In this document: positions 1-9,524 of the stretch, piece by piece
How positions within the stretch are numbered: position 1 is the stretch's first letter
Layout of the letters: every line of letters begins with the position of its first letter
From: Sphingomonas_Q fennica_A
GTDB lineage: Bacteria; Pseudomonadota; Alphaproteobacteria; Sphingomonadales; Sphingomonadaceae
Assembly (NCBI GenBank): GCA_036946415.1
Contig: JAQIJD010000018.1
Location: 1 to 59,125 of the forward strand
Length of the DNA: 59,125 nt
Reading direction: 5' to 3'
Made by a program: the position numbers and the translations under genes
The notes under the pieces: model-generated
Told to the model about the DNA's origin: nothing
The model's database searches: none
The model's input: only the letters and a program-made list of their open reading frames with translations

Positions 1-1903
1 ACGAGGCCGATCTCGGCCTCGATCCCGCGTGCCGACTGATCGCCCACGTTCACGGCGAAGTTGACGCTGGTGCCGTTGACGATCTGGCTGCCCTGCACCA
101 GCCGATCCTGCAGATCGTAGTTGAAGGCGGCGATCGTGAGTGGACGACATCGCCGTTGTGGCGGAAGCCGATCTCCTGCGCGATCGAATATTCCGGCCGG
201 AAATTGTCGGACGGGGTGCTGGAGGGGATGCCCGTCGCGACGTTGTAGATGTTGACGTAGGACGAGACGGCGGACGGCGCGCGGAACGCGGTCGTCACGT
301 CGGCGAAGACCTGGTTCTGCTCGTCGAAGCTGTAGCGGATCGAGGCCTGGGGCAACGGCTTCTGGCTCAGGCTGTCGGTGCGCTGGGCGGTGCCGGGCAG
401 CGGACTGCGCGCGACGCGATCGACCCAGACATATTTGAAGCCCGCGTTCAGCAGCAGCCGGTCGTCGAGCAATTTGGCGGTGATGTCGGCATAGGCGCCG
501 TGCACGTCCTGGTTGATCCGTGCCTGGAAGTTGCGGAGCACCTCGCCCTGCGCGGTCAGTACCGAGCCGCGCTTGCCGTACGGATCGGTCACGTTGCCCT
601 GCGCATCCGCCACCTGGAAGGCGGCGCGCTCGATATGCGTGAAGTCGGAATACCAATAGCCGGCGCGGATCTGGGCGAAGCCCACGTCCCACTTGAGATA
701 GCTGTTCTGGCCGTAGGTCTTCTGGTCGTAGAAATCGACGTTCATCACCGTCGCGGGATTGGTCGCGGCGCCCGGCGCAGTCAGCGGGCCGGCCGGCCGT
801 GCGCCCTGGAAGGCGGTGGTGAGGTTCAGGTTGCTGGCGCCGTTGACGATGCCGTGGGTGTAGAGGAAGTAGGGCGTGACGGCGATTTCCAGATTGTCCG
901 TCAGCCGGAAGTTCGACGGCGCGCTGGCGTAGACGCTCTGCCGGTCCGCCACCCGCAGGCGATAGTAATTGGCATTGCCCTGCGTGAAGACCGGATCGAA
1001 GTTGAAGCCGCGGCCGAACTGGCGGAACTGGGCCAGCGTGGGGTTGCGGGCGCGATCCGACTTTTCCTCGTTATAGGTGGCGACCAGCGAGATGGAATTG
1101 CCGGCGCCCCATTCCTTCACGAACTTGCTGTCGATGTGGTGCCGCTCCACCCGCCCCGGCCCGCGCCACACCTTGTTGTAGGTGCGCGATCCGGAGACGA
1201 AGCCGCGGATGCCGGTGCCGCCGATCTCGCCGCTTTCCAGCCGCAGGAACTGGCGGTTGAGATCGTGATTGCCGAAGCCGACGCTGGCATAGCCGCCCAT
1301 CTGGCGGGACGGGGTGATCAGCTCCTGCTGCAACAGCGCGCCCACGGAATTGTAGACGGGTGCGGTGATGTCGGTCGAGCCGCGCGTCAGGTTGACGAGG
1401 CCGACGTTCTCGGCATCCGCCCATTCGCCGGGGAAGGCCGCGTAGGACAGCTGGTCGCCGATCGGCATGCCTTCGAAGTTGAAGCCGAGCGACGTCTGCG
1501 ACAGGCCGCGCAGCGAGAGGTTGGAGGTGGCGCCGAACGGATCGCCCGCGCCCAGCACCACGCCCGGCGTGTTGCGGATTAGGTTGAAGCTGTTCGAGGT
1601 GCCGACCTGCTTGTCGATATAGTCGCGCGTCACGGTGCTGCGCAGCTTGGTGCCGGTCTGCACCGCCATCAGGCCGCCGCCGGGCGTGCGGTTGGTGACG
1701 CCGTTGGCCGACATGCGCCCGCCGGTGACGACGATATCGTCGACCGTCTGGTCGGACGTGCCGTTGAAGCGCGCGCCGGCGGCGGCCTGATCGGGGCCGG
1801 TCTCGGCGGCGCTGGCCACCTGCCCGGCCGCGGCCGTCATCGGCACGAGGGTGGTGGCGAGGATGGTCGAAACGGAAAAGGCGACGGTTCGGCTGAACTT
1901 CAT
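1..1903 (-). pseudogene. TonB-dependent receptor, 3' end outside window, one frameshift
   Basis: Outer-membrane active transporter taking its energy from TonB-ExbBD. The start at 1903 gives MKFSRTVAFSV..., a signal peptide ending near TAAAG, preceded by a GGGGG ribosome site. A TonB box (DDIVVTGGR) and a plug domain (LNLRGL-like SLRGLSQTSLGFNFEGMPIGD) follow, then beta-barrel. Near 141-142 the frame breaks: the reading after RHNGDVV is nonsense, while the other frame continues as barrel (LTIAAFNYDLQDRLVQ, then NVGDQSARGIEAE) to the window edge. One missing base repairs it, so a sequencing error at the end of the piece is at least as likely as a real mutation. It lies 125 bases downstream of the ROK regulator on the same strand, beside the nag operon, so a chitooligosaccharide or GlcNAc substrate is inferred, not shown. 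Confidence 0.85.
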
Positions 1904-1928
1904 GATGACCCCCAGATACGGAAGAGAC

Positions 1929-1944
1929 GTTGTCCCGTTGTCCC
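1929..1944. repeat. Tandem 8-base direct repeat in TBDR leader
   Basis: GTTGTCCC occurs twice head to tail about 26 bases upstream of the receptor start codon. It could be a regulator half-site pair or chance. Nothing else ties it to a factor. Confidence 0.3.
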
Positions 1945-2028
1945 GCGAGATGGCGGCGCCTTGCCGGTGCCGCTCGTTATGACGGCGGCCTTCGAGCGGG
2001 CCGCGCGTTGTAATGGTCCGGTCCGGCG

Positions 2029-3147
2029 TCACCGGCGGAAGAAGGCGCGGCCGGCCGCCACGCCGGCGGCACCCACCGCCCACGCATCGGCGTCGAGCGC
2101 GATGATCGAGAGCTGGGTCTGGCCGCCGCCCGGCATGACGTTGGCCTCCACCGTCTGGCGCAGCACGCGCGCATAGAGGCCGTCGAGCGGGCCGTCCGCC
2201 AGCGCCACCAGGATATGTTCCGGATCGAGGCTCTGGATCTGCTGCGCGATGGCGAGGCCGAGGGCTGCGCCGGCGTGGTGCAGGATCGTGATCGCCGCCT
2301 GATCGCCGCGTGCCGCCGCCGCATCCAATGCCGTGAAATCGCCCGGTAGCCCCGCCTCGCGCGCGGCGTTCGCCACCGCCGGCGTCGAGGCCAGCGTATC
2401 GAGGCAGCCGCGCTTGCCGCATTTGCAGGGCAGGCCGCCCGGCGCGATCGTGGCATGGGCGATCTCGCCCGCCCCGCCGCGGTGGCCGCGGTGCAATTCG
2501 CCGTTGATGATATGGCCGCAGCCGATCCCGTCCGCCACCGCGATCATCGTGCAGGCGCGGCTGCCGCGCAGCGCGCCGAACAGATGCTGGCCGAGCACCA
2601 GGGCGTTCGCATCATTCTCGACGAAGGTGGCAAGGCCGGTCGCCGCGCCCACCATCGTGCCGATCGGAACATCGCGCCAGCCGAGCAGCGTCGAGCGCAC
2701 GCAGACGCCCGCCGCCGAATCGACCAGCCCCGGCACGGACAGGCCGATGCCGGCGACGCGGCTGCGATCCACGCCGTCCGCTTCGATCAGCCGCCCGACT
2801 TCCCGGCCGATGGCCTCCGCGACGGATCGCGGGTCGTCGCCGGCGGGGACGGACGAAGCGGCGGTCACATCCCCGCCGAGGTCGGCGACGCACAGCTGGA
2901 ACCGCTCGCCCGCCAGCGACGCGCCGACGAAGAACGCCGACGACGGTTGCAGCGCCAGGCGGATGGAGGGGCGGCCGCCGCCGTAGACCGCTTCGGCCTC
3001 GGTCAGCATGCCGCGTTCCATGAGGTCGGCGGCGAGCGCGGACATGGACGCCTTGCTCACGCCGAGATGGCCGACCAACTCTGTCCGGCTGAGCGGTCCG
3101 GACTGGTTGATGAGGCGGAGCACGGTGGCGTGGGCGTCGGTCAGCAT
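2029..3147 (-). CDS. ROK-family transcriptional regulator (NagC/Mlc-like)
   Basis: 372 residues, the usual size for a ROK repressor: an N-terminal winged helix (about 1-60, LSRTELVGHLGVSKASMSAL is the recognition helix region) fused to a ROK sugar-kinase-like domain. The ROK signature with its zinc site is visible in GHRGGAGEIAH followed by CKCGKRGCLDT. Family knowledge: such proteins sense an amino sugar or its phosphate and release DNA. It is divergent from nagP-cutC-nagB-nagA-nagK across a 185-base gap, so control of GlcNAc use is a strong inference. It may also lead into the TBDR downstream on its own strand. A separate ROK protein at 7512-8441 lacks the helix-turn-helix and is the kinase. 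Confidence 0.9.
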   Translation of the reverse strand: MLTDAHATVLRLINQSGPLSRTELVGHLGVSKASMSALAADLMERGMLTEAEAVYGGGRPSIRLALQPSSAFFVGASLAGERFQLCVADLGGDVTAASSVPAGDDPRSVAEAIGREVGRLIEADGVDRSRVAGIGLSVPGLVDSAAGVCVRSTLLGWRDVPIGTMVGAATGLATFVENDANALVLGQHLFGALRGSRACTMIAVADGIGCGHIINGELHRGHRGGAGEIAHATIAPGGLPCKCGKRGCLDTLASTPAVANAAREAGLPGDFTALDAAAARGDQAAITILHHAGAALGLAIAQQIQSLDPEHILVALADGPLDGLYARVLRQTVEANVMPGGGQTQLSIIALDADAWAVGAAGVAAGRAFFRR

Positions 3148-3189
3148 CGTCTCTCGTCGCGACTAAGGCAGAGCCGTTAGATCAGCAGA

Positions 3190-3215
3190 TGAACCAACAC
3201 GCAACACTTTGTTCA
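3190..3215. promoter_or_regulatory. Candidate ROK operator in divergent nag promoter region
   Basis: An inverted repeat TGAACCAA-N10-TTTGTTCA (7 of 8 pairs match) sits midway between the divergent regulator and nagP. A TTGACA hexamer at 3245-3250 points toward nagP but has no good -10 at 17 bases, so the promoter call is weak. The position suits a repressor site. No second copy was found, so this is inference from symmetry and place. Confidence 0.35.
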
Positions 3216-3332
3216 CCGATCCGCCGTATGATCGCAATATTCTTTTGACAGCCTCGCCGCATCGCCCCTAGCTGACCGCCGATCGGACGCCTGCCGCGGT
3301 GGCGGCGAACGGTGCGCCACCGGGGGACGGGC

Positions 3333-4595
3333 ATGGACGAAGAGGGCAAGCGCGGCGCCGCCGCCGCGACGATGATCGTCGCGGCCATGTATTTCGTCCT
3401 GGGCTTCGTGACGTGGCTGAACGGCCCGCTGATCGCCTTCGTCAAGCTCGCCTTCACGCTCGACGACGTTTCGGCCTTCCTCGTGCCGATGGTCTTCTAC
3501 ATGTCCTACTTCTTCCTGGCGCTGCCATCGGCGTGGCTGCTCAGGCGCACGGGCATGAAGCGCGGCATGGCGATCGGCCTGTTCGCGATGGCGGTGGGGG
3601 CGGCGATCTTCGGCCAGTCGGCGACGATGCGCGTCTTTTCCGGCGCGCTCTCCGGACTGTTCGTGATCGGCGCCGGGCTGGCCGTGCTGCAAACCGCGGT
3701 GAACCCCTATGTGACGGCGATCGGGCCGATCGAAAGCGCGGCACGGCGCATCGCGATCATGGGCATCTGCAACAAGGTGGCGGGCATCCTGGCGCCGGTG
3801 GCGATCGGCGCGCTGGTGCTGTCCGGCGTCGGCTCGCTCGCGGCGCAGGTCGGCGCCACGGCCGATCCGGCGGCGCGCGAGGCGCTGCTCGACCAGTTCG
3901 CCGCACGCATCCACGCCCCCTATCTGGCGATGGCGGGACTGCTGGCGCTGCTGGCGCTGTTCATCCTGAAATCGCCGCTGCCCGACATCCGGACGGCCCG
4001 CCGCGGCGCGCCTGCCGCGGATGCGGCGCCGGGCCGCGGCCTGACCGCCTATCCGCACCTGATGCTGGGCGTCCTGTGCCTGTTCCTCTACGTCGGCGTG
4101 GAGGTGCTGGCGGGCGATGCGATCGGCGCCTACGGCCGCGGCTTCGGCCTGCCGATCGAGGCGACCGCGCTCTATACCTCCTATACGCTGGCGGCGATGC
4201 TGATCGGCTATCTGGCCGGCGTCGCGCTGATCCCGCGCTTCGTTTCGCAGGAACGCTATCTCGGCCTGTCGGCGGCGCTGGGCATCCTCCTCTCGTTCGG
4301 CGCCTGGGCGACGACGGGGGTGGTCTCGGTCGGCTTCGTCGCCGCGCTGGGCTTCGCCAACGCCATGATGTGGCCGGCGATCTTCCCGCTCGCGATCCGC
4401 GGCCTCGGCCGGCATACCGAAGCCGGCTCGGCGCTGCTCGTGATGGCGATCTGCGGCGGCGCAGTGCTGCCGCAGCTGTTCGCGGTGCTGAAGGAGACGA
4501 TTCCCTTCCAGCTCGTCTTCCTGGCGCTGACCGCCCCCAGCTACGCCTATATCCTGTTCTACGCGACGATCGGTTCGCGCCCGGCGGAGCGCTGA
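3333..4595 (+). CDS. nagP: FHS-family MFS sugar permease, probable N-acetylglucosamine transporter
   Basis: 420-residue inner-membrane protein with about 12 hydrophobic segments. The FucP/FHS-type signature is seen in the stretch LQTAVNPYVTAIGP followed by RRIAIMGICNKVAG. The start at 3333 is chosen over a GTG at 3312 because GGGGGAC lies seven bases upstream. FHS permeases carry fucose, glucose/galactose or GlcNAc with protons. With nagB, nagA and a ROK kinase downstream and no PTS gene present, uptake of free GlcNAc followed by kinase phosphorylation is the likely route. First gene of a five-gene operon, with 4 bases to cutC. Confidence 0.85.
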   Translation: MDEEGKRGAAAATMIVAAMYFVLGFVTWLNGPLIAFVKLAFTLDDVSAFLVPMVFYMSYFFLALPSAWLLRRTGMKRGMAIGLFAMAVGAAIFGQSATMRVFSGALSGLFVIGAGLAVLQTAVNPYVTAIGPIESAARRIAIMGICNKVAGILAPVAIGALVLSGVGSLAAQVGATADPAAREALLDQFAARIHAPYLAMAGLLALLALFILKSPLPDIRTARRGAPAADAAPGRGLTAYPHLMLGVLCLFLYVGVEVLAGDAIGAYGRGFGLPIEATALYTSYTLAAMLIGYLAGVALIPRFVSQERYLGLSAALGILLSFGAWATTGVVSVGFVAALGFANAMMWPAIFPLAIRGLGRHTEAGSALLVMAICGGAVLPQLFAVLKETIPFQLVFLALTAPSYAYILFYATIGSRPAER

Positions 4596-4599
4596 GCGC

Positions 4600-5340
4600 A
4601 TGGCGCGGCGGGTGCTGCTGGAGGTCTGCGTCGACACGCCCGCCGGCCTCGCCGCGGCGATCGCGGGCGGGGCCGATCGCATCGAATTGTGCGCGGCGCT
4701 GGACGTCGGCGGCCTCACCCCCCCGGCCGGGCTGATCGCCGCCGCCGCCCGGACGCCGGTGCCGGTCCGCGCGATGATCCGGCCGCGCGGCGGCGGGTTC
4801 GTCTATACGGCGGGCGAGGTGGCGGCGATGCGTGCCGACATCGCCGCGGTGCGCGCCGCCGGGCTGGCCGGGGTGGTGATCGGCGCGGCGACCGCCGCGG
4901 ACATGCTCGACATCGATCTGCTGCGGCTGCTGGCGGCCGATGCGGCGGGTCTCGGCATCACGCTCCACCGCGTCGTCGATCTGCTGGCCGACGCGGACGC
5001 AGCGGTCGATGCGGCGGTCGATCTCGGCATCGACACCATCCTCACCTCGGGCGGCGCGCCCGATGCGCTCGGCGGGATCGCGCGCATCGCCGCGATGCAG
5101 GCCCGTGCCGGTGGCCGCGTGACCATCCTCGCCGGGGCGGGCGTCACCGCCGCCAACGCCGCAGCGATCGTGGCGGGGGCCGGGGTGCGCGCGCTCCACG
5201 CCTCGTGTCGCACCCCCGCCCCCGCCCCCGCGGACCGACTGGTGGCGCTGGGCTTCGCCCCGCCCGCCCCCCGCGAAACCGATGCCGATGCCGTCGCGCG
5301 CCTCGCCGCCGCACTGGATCGCCTGGAGATACAGCCATGA
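4600..5340 (+). CDS. cutC: CutC family protein
   Basis: 246 residues, a TIM-barrel of the PF03932 family and full length. Visible family motifs are LEVCVDTPAG near the N-terminus, GADRIELCAALDVGGLTPP, IRPRGGGFVYT and TLHRVVD. The family was first linked to copper tolerance in E. coli, but its biochemical role is unsettled. Here it lies inside the GlcNAc operon and its stop codon overlaps the nagB start (ATGA), so it is translated with the amino-sugar enzymes. That placement suggests a carbohydrate-related role rather than metal handling; this is an inference from context. Confidence 0.93.
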   Translation: MARRVLLEVCVDTPAGLAAAIAGGADRIELCAALDVGGLTPPAGLIAAAARTPVPVRAMIRPRGGGFVYTAGEVAAMRADIAAVRAAGLAGVVIGAATAADMLDIDLLRLLAADAAGLGITLHRVVDLLADADAAVDAAVDLGIDTILTSGGAPDALGGIARIAAMQARAGGRVTILAGAGVTAANAAAIVAGAGVRALHASCRTPAPAPADRLVALGFAPPAPRETDADAVARLAAALDRLEIQP

Positions 5341-6383
5341 CCACCGATCCCGCCGGCCGCCCCGCGACGCTGATGGCGCGCGAGGCGGCCGAGGGCGGCG
5401 CCGCCGCCCGCCGCTTCCTGGCGGCGAATGCCGAAACGCTTGGCAGGATCGCCGGCCGGCTCCGCGCCCGCCCGCCCGCCCTCGTCGTCACCTGCGCGCG
5501 CGGGTCCTCCGATCATGCCGCCACCTACGGCAAATATCTGATCGAGACGTTGCTGGGCGTGCCGGTGGCGTCGGCGGCGCCGTCCACCGTCTCGTTGTTC
5601 GCGGCGCGGCCCGACGCGCCCGAGGCGCTGTGCATCGCCATCTCCCAGTCCGGCCGCAGCCCCGACCTGATTGAGACGGTGACCGCCTACAAGGCATCGG
5701 GCGCCTATACCGTCGCCATCGTCAACGATGCCGCCTCGCCGCTCGCCGCCCTCGCCGATGCCGTGCTGCCGCTGGAGGCCGGGCCCGAATTGTCGGTCGC
5801 CGCCACCAAATCCTATATCGCCTCGCTCGTCGCGCTGGCGGCGCTGGTCGCCGGCTGGACGGGGGATGCGGCGCTGGCCGACGCCGTCGCCACCCTCCCC
5901 GACCGGCTGGAGCGGGCCGCCGCGGCGGACTGGGGCCGGGCCACCGCATCGCTGGCCGAGGCCCGCAACCTCTTCGTCATCGGCCGCGGCTACGGCCTGG
6001 CCGTGGCGCAGGAAGCGGCCCTGAAGCTCAAGGAGACGTGCGCCCTCCACGCCGAACCCTTCTCCTCGGCCGAGGTCCGCCACGGCCCGATGGCGATCGT
6101 CGAGCGCGGCTTCCCGATCCTCGCCTTCGCCACGTCCGACGCGGCCGGGGACGACGTGCGCGAAACCGCCGCCCTCTTCGCCGAACGGGGGGCGGAGGTG
6201 TTGCTGTGCGATGCCGCCGATCCCGCCGCGACGCTGCCCTCCGCGGCGATCCCGGCGGCGCCGTTGCTGGAACCGATCCTGATGATCCAGGCCTTTTACG
6301 GCATGGCGAATGCGCTATCGCTGGCGCGCGGCCTCGATCCCGATCGACCGCCCCACCTGAGGAAGGTCACGCAGACCCGATGA
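5337..6383 (+). CDS. nagB: SIS-domain glucosamine-6-phosphate deaminase (NagB-II type)
   Basis: 348 residues with two SIS sugar-isomerase domains (about 40-165 and 205-330) and no glutaminase domain, so it resembles the isomerase half of GlmS. Sugar-phosphate-binding serines sit in CARGSSDHAATYGKYL and ISQSGRSPD; the second half has IGRGYGLAVAQEAALKLKE and EPFSSAEVRHGP, and the C-terminus ends in LRKVTQTR, close to GlmS endings. NagB-II enzymes convert glucosamine-6-P to fructose-6-P and ammonia. The start at 5337 overlaps the cutC stop and the stop overlaps the nagA start, so all three are translationally coupled. An agaS-like role is possible but less likely next to nagA. Confidence 0.9.
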   Translation: MTTDPAGRPATLMAREAAEGGAAARRFLAANAETLGRIAGRLRARPPALVVTCARGSSDHAATYGKYLIETLLGVPVASAAPSTVSLFAARPDAPEALCIAISQSGRSPDLIETVTAYKASGAYTVAIVNDAASPLAALADAVLPLEAGPELSVAATKSYIASLVALAALVAGWTGDAALADAVATLPDRLERAAAADWGRATASLAEARNLFVIGRGYGLAVAQEAALKLKETCALHAEPFSSAEVRHGPMAIVERGFPILAFATSDAAGDDVRETAALFAERGAEVLLCDAADPAATLPSAAIPAAPLLEPILMIQAFYGMANALSLARGLDPDRPPHLRKVTQTR

Positions 6384-7504
6384 GCGCGCTCCGTTTCGAA
6401 AATGGCCGCATCCTGCGTCCCGGCGGCTTCGATACGGCGCCGCTGACCGTCGCCGGGGGGCGGATCGCATCGGCTGCCACGGCGGCGGACGCGACGATCG
6501 ACCTCGACGGCGGCTGGCTGGTGCCGGGGTTCATCGACACGCAGGTGAACGGCGGCGGCGGCCGGCTGTTCAACGACGACCCGAGCGTGGAGACGATCGC
6601 CGCGATCGGTGCCGCGCACCTGCCGTTCGGCACCACCGCCTTCCTGCCGACGCTGATCTCCGACGATCTGGACAAGGTGGACGCGGCGATGCGCGCCGTA
6701 GAGCGGGCGATCGCGGCCGGCGTGCCCGGCGTCGTCGGCATCCACCTCGAAGGGCCGTTCCTGTCGCCGGCCCGCAAGGGGACGCACGATCCCGCCCATT
6801 TCCGCCGGATCGACCCCGCAGCGCTGCGCCTGCTGACCGGCCTCCGCTACGGCCGGACGCTGGTGACGCTGGCCCCCGAATTGTGCACGCCGGACGATAT
6901 CCGCACGCTCGCGGCGGCAGGCGTGATCGTGGCGGCCGGGCACAGCGATGCCGATCATGCCACCGCGCGCGATGCGTTCGCGGCGGGCGTCACCGGCGTC
7001 ACCCACCTCTTCAACGCGATGTCGCCGCTCGGCCACCGCGCGCCGGGGCTGGTCGGCGCCACGCTCGACGACGCCCGCGTCTATGCGGGGCTGATCGCGG
7101 ACGGCCGGCATGTCGATCCGGTGGCGCTGCGCATCGCCGTGCGCGCCCGGCCGGTCGATCGCTTCCTGCTCGTTACCGATGCGATGCCGACGGTCGGCAG
7201 CGCGGATAAGCAGTTCATGCTCCAGGGCCGGCCGATCCGGGCGATCGACGGCGCCTGCGTCGGGCCGGACGGGACCCTCGCTGGATCGGACCTCGACATG
7301 GCGGCGGCGGTCCGCAACATGGTGGCGATGACGGGGATCGATCTGGCCGCCGCCGCCGGCATGGCCGGCGCCGCCCCGGCCGCCTTCCTGGGCCTCGCCG
7401 ATCGCGGACGGATCGAGGACGGGGCGCGGGCGGACCTCGTCTGGCTGGATGCCGCGCTCGCCGTCCGCGGCGTGTGGATCGCCGGTGAACGCCGTGCCGG
7501 CTGA
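6380..7504 (+). CDS. nagA: N-acetylglucosamine-6-phosphate deacetylase
   Basis: 374 residues, standard length for this amidohydrolase. Family landmarks in order: GFIDTQVNGGGG near residue 50, GIHLEGPFLSPARKGTHDP with the metal-binding Glu, AAGHSDADHATARDA, THLFNAMSPLGHRAPG, the catalytic Asp in LVTDAMPTVGS, and GTLAGSDLDMA. It removes acetate from GlcNAc-6-P in the cytoplasm, giving glucosamine-6-P for NagB. The start codon overlaps the nagB stop (ATGA). Confidence 0.97.
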   Translation: MSALRFENGRILRPGGFDTAPLTVAGGRIASAATAADATIDLDGGWLVPGFIDTQVNGGGGRLFNDDPSVETIAAIGAAHLPFGTTAFLPTLISDDLDKVDAAMRAVERAIAAGVPGVVGIHLEGPFLSPARKGTHDPAHFRRIDPAALRLLTGLRYGRTLVTLAPELCTPDDIRTLAAAGVIVAAGHSDADHATARDAFAAGVTGVTHLFNAMSPLGHRAPGLVGATLDDARVYAGLIADGRHVDPVALRIAVRARPVDRFLLVTDAMPTVGSADKQFMLQGRPIRAIDGACVGPDGTLAGSDLDMAAAVRNMVAMTGIDLAAAAGMAGAAPAAFLGLADRGRIEDGARADLVWLDAALAVRGVWIAGERRAG

Positions 7505-7511
7505 CGTGGGC

Positions 7512-8441
7512 ATGCAAGGGGCGCCGCCGAACGGGACGATCTGCGCGGATGTCGGCGGCTCGTTCGTCGACATCGCCGTGATCGCCGGCGAGGCGGAGAT
7601 ACTGGCCCGCCGCAAATGGCCGACGCCGATGGCCGACTGGGATGGCTTCGCGGCGATCTTCCGCGATGCGGCGGCGTCCTTCGCCCGCATCGTCGCCCCC
7701 GGATCGCCGGTGGCGATCGCCACCGCAGGGCTGGCCGATCCGGGCAGCGGCCGCCTGACCGCCGCCAACGTTCCCGCGATCCACGGTCGCCGGCTCGTCG
7801 CGGACCTGTCCGCGCTGCTCGATCGGCCCGTGATCCTGCTGAACGACGCCGATGCCTTCGTTCTCGGCGAAGCGGCGTTCGGCGTGGCGCGCGGCCACCA
7901 GCGGGTGTTCGGCGCGATCCTGGGTACGGGCGTCGGCGGCGGGCTGATCGAGGACGGCCGCATCGTCACCGGGCCGGACGGCATCGGCGGCGAATGGGGC
8001 CATGGCCAGATCATCCCGGATACCCCCGGCGCGCCCGGCGCCTCCCCCCTCTTCCCGTGCGGATGCGGCCGCAGGGGGTGCCTGGATACGGTGGGCGGCG
8101 CGCGCGGGCTCGAACGGCTGCACCGCTTCCTGCACGGCCGCGATGCCGACAGCCACACGATCACCACGGACTGGACGGCGGGCGATCCGTCCGCCACCGC
8201 GACCATCGCCTATTTCGTCGAGATCGTGGGCGGGGCCATCGCAATGCTGCTCAACACCTTTCCGGCGTCGATCGTGCCGGTCGGCGGCGGCCTTTCCGCC
8301 GCGCCCGGGCTGATCGAGCTGCTCGATCGAAAGGTGCGCGAAGGCCTGCTTCGTCGGACGACCGCCCCGATCCTGCACCGGACCAGGCTGGGCGGCGATG
8401 CCGGGCTGCTCGGCGCCTATATGGCGGCGATCACACCGTAG
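7512..8441 (+). CDS. nagK: ROK-family sugar kinase, probable N-acetylglucosamine kinase
   Basis: 309 residues, a bare ROK kinase without a DNA-binding domain. The ATP-binding start (ICADVGGSFVDIAV), the catalytic region LLNDADAFVLGEA, GTGVGGGLIEDG, GEWGHGQ and the zinc site CGCGRRGCLDT are all present. It would phosphorylate GlcNAc to GlcNAc-6-P after uptake by the permease. The start at 7512 (ATG) is a choice: no strong ribosome site is visible, and in-frame GTG codons at 7485 and 7506 are alternatives. Last gene of the nag operon. Confidence 0.88.
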   Translation: MQGAPPNGTICADVGGSFVDIAVIAGEAEILARRKWPTPMADWDGFAAIFRDAAASFARIVAPGSPVAIATAGLADPGSGRLTAANVPAIHGRRLVADLSALLDRPVILLNDADAFVLGEAAFGVARGHQRVFGAILGTGVGGGLIEDGRIVTGPDGIGGEWGHGQIIPDTPGAPGASPLFPCGCGRRGCLDTVGGARGLERLHRFLHGRDADSHTITTDWTAGDPSATATIAYFVEIVGGAIAMLLNTFPASIVPVGGGLSAAPGLIELLDRKVREGLLRRTTAPILHRTRLGGDAGLLGAYMAAITP

Positions 8442-8552
8442 CGTCGGCCGCTTCGCCCGGCGGGCGGGGCCGATGGCGGCGCCCGCCCACCGCGATCGTC
8501 CGCAGGCTTTCCGCAACGCCCGCAATTACGATGGCTTCGGGCGGTGGGACGC

Positions 8553-9524
8553 CTACCGGGCCAGCGCCGCCAGCAGCGCCTGCCTGAACGCCGCCGGATC
8601 CTCCACCTGCGGCGCATGGCCGAGGGTCGGGAAAGGCACCAGGCGGGCATTGGGGAACTGGCCGACCGCGGCTTCCGCCGCCTGCGGCACGGTGCGGATC
8701 GCGGGGCGCACCGCCGGCGGCGCGCTCGTCGCGCGGAAGGCCGTCAGGTCGCGCATCCCGATCAGCAGCGTCACCGGTTGCTGCACGCGCGGCAGATCGG
8801 CGGCGACAGGCTGGGTCTGGATCATGTCCGACAGGCGCGCCTGCGCATCGCGCACCTTGTCGCCGCCCGGCCCGGCATATTGGGCCGCCAGCATCGCCAC
8901 CCAGCGGTCATATTCGGGCCGCCAGACGCCATGATAGTAATTGCGCAGCTGATAGGCGCGGATCGAGGCGGCGTCGGTCTTCGCCTCCTCGGCGCGGAGC
9001 GTGCCGATGTCGGCATAGGGCACGCCTTCGGCCAGCGTGTCGTTCAGGCCGAGCGGGTTGACCAGCACCACGCTCCGCACGCGCCCCGGATAGAGCAGCG
9101 CCAGCCGTAGCGCCAGCATGCCGCCCATCGAATGGCCGACGACCGTGACCGGCCCGGCCCCCGCGCGATCGAGCAGCCCTTCGGTCAGCGTGGCGAGCGC
9201 TGCGAAACTATATTGATAGCCGGCGGGCTTGGAGGATTTGCAGAAGCCCACCTGATCGGGGGCGATCACGCGATAGCCGTCCGCCGCCAGCGCCGCCGCC
9301 GTTTCGCCCCACGTCGCCGCGCAGAAATTCTTGCCGTGAAGCAGCAGCACCGTCCGCCCGTGCGGGCGGACGGTGGCCGGCACGTCCTGATAGGCCATGC
9401 GCACGGTGCCGCCCTGCGAGCGCGCCTCGTGCCAGCGCACCGGATAGGGATAAGCGACATGGTCGAGATCGGCGCCGGGCGTGGCGGCGGCGGCCGCTGC
9501 GGCGGCGATCAGCGCGATCGTCAC
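8553..9524 (-). CDS. Secreted alpha/beta-fold hydrolase
   Basis: 323 residues with a short Ala-rich signal peptide (MTIALIAAAAAAAATPGA) and an alpha/beta-hydrolase fold. The oxyanion region is LLLHGKNFCAATWGE, the nucleophile elbow is VVGHSMGGMLAL, an acid is likely in LIGMRDLTAF, and the His is in LGHAPQVEDP. The GTG start overlaps the stop of the tannase-like gene upstream (GTGA), so the two are coupled. Esterase or C-C hydrolase activity is possible; the partner gene favours an esterase working on plant phenolic esters. The exact substrate cannot be read from sequence. Confidence 0.85.
   Translation of the reverse strand: MTIALIAAAAAAAATPGADLDHVAYPYPVRWHEARSQGGTVRMAYQDVPATVRPHGRTVLLLHGKNFCAATWGETAAALAADGYRVIAPDQVGFCKSSKPAGYQYSFAALATLTEGLLDRAGAGPVTVVGHSMGGMLALRLALLYPGRVRSVVLVNPLGLNDTLAEGVPYADIGTLRAEEAKTDAASIRAYQLRNYYHGVWRPEYDRWVAMLAAQYAGPGGDKVRDAQARLSDMIQTQPVAADLPRVQQPVTLLIGMRDLTAFRATSAPPAVRPAIRTVPQAAEAAVGQFPNARLVPFPTLGHAPQVEDPAAFRQALLAALAR

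Noticed and set aside
1..1903. First receptor considered as a true decayed gene
   Set aside because: A single missing base near 141 explains the break and both sides remain good TBDR sequence; the same error pattern occurs elsewhere in the window.
3245..3273. TTGACA considered as a complete sigma-70 promoter for nagP
   Set aside because: No acceptable -10 hexamer lies 16-18 bases downstream, so only the -35-like hexamer is mentioned.
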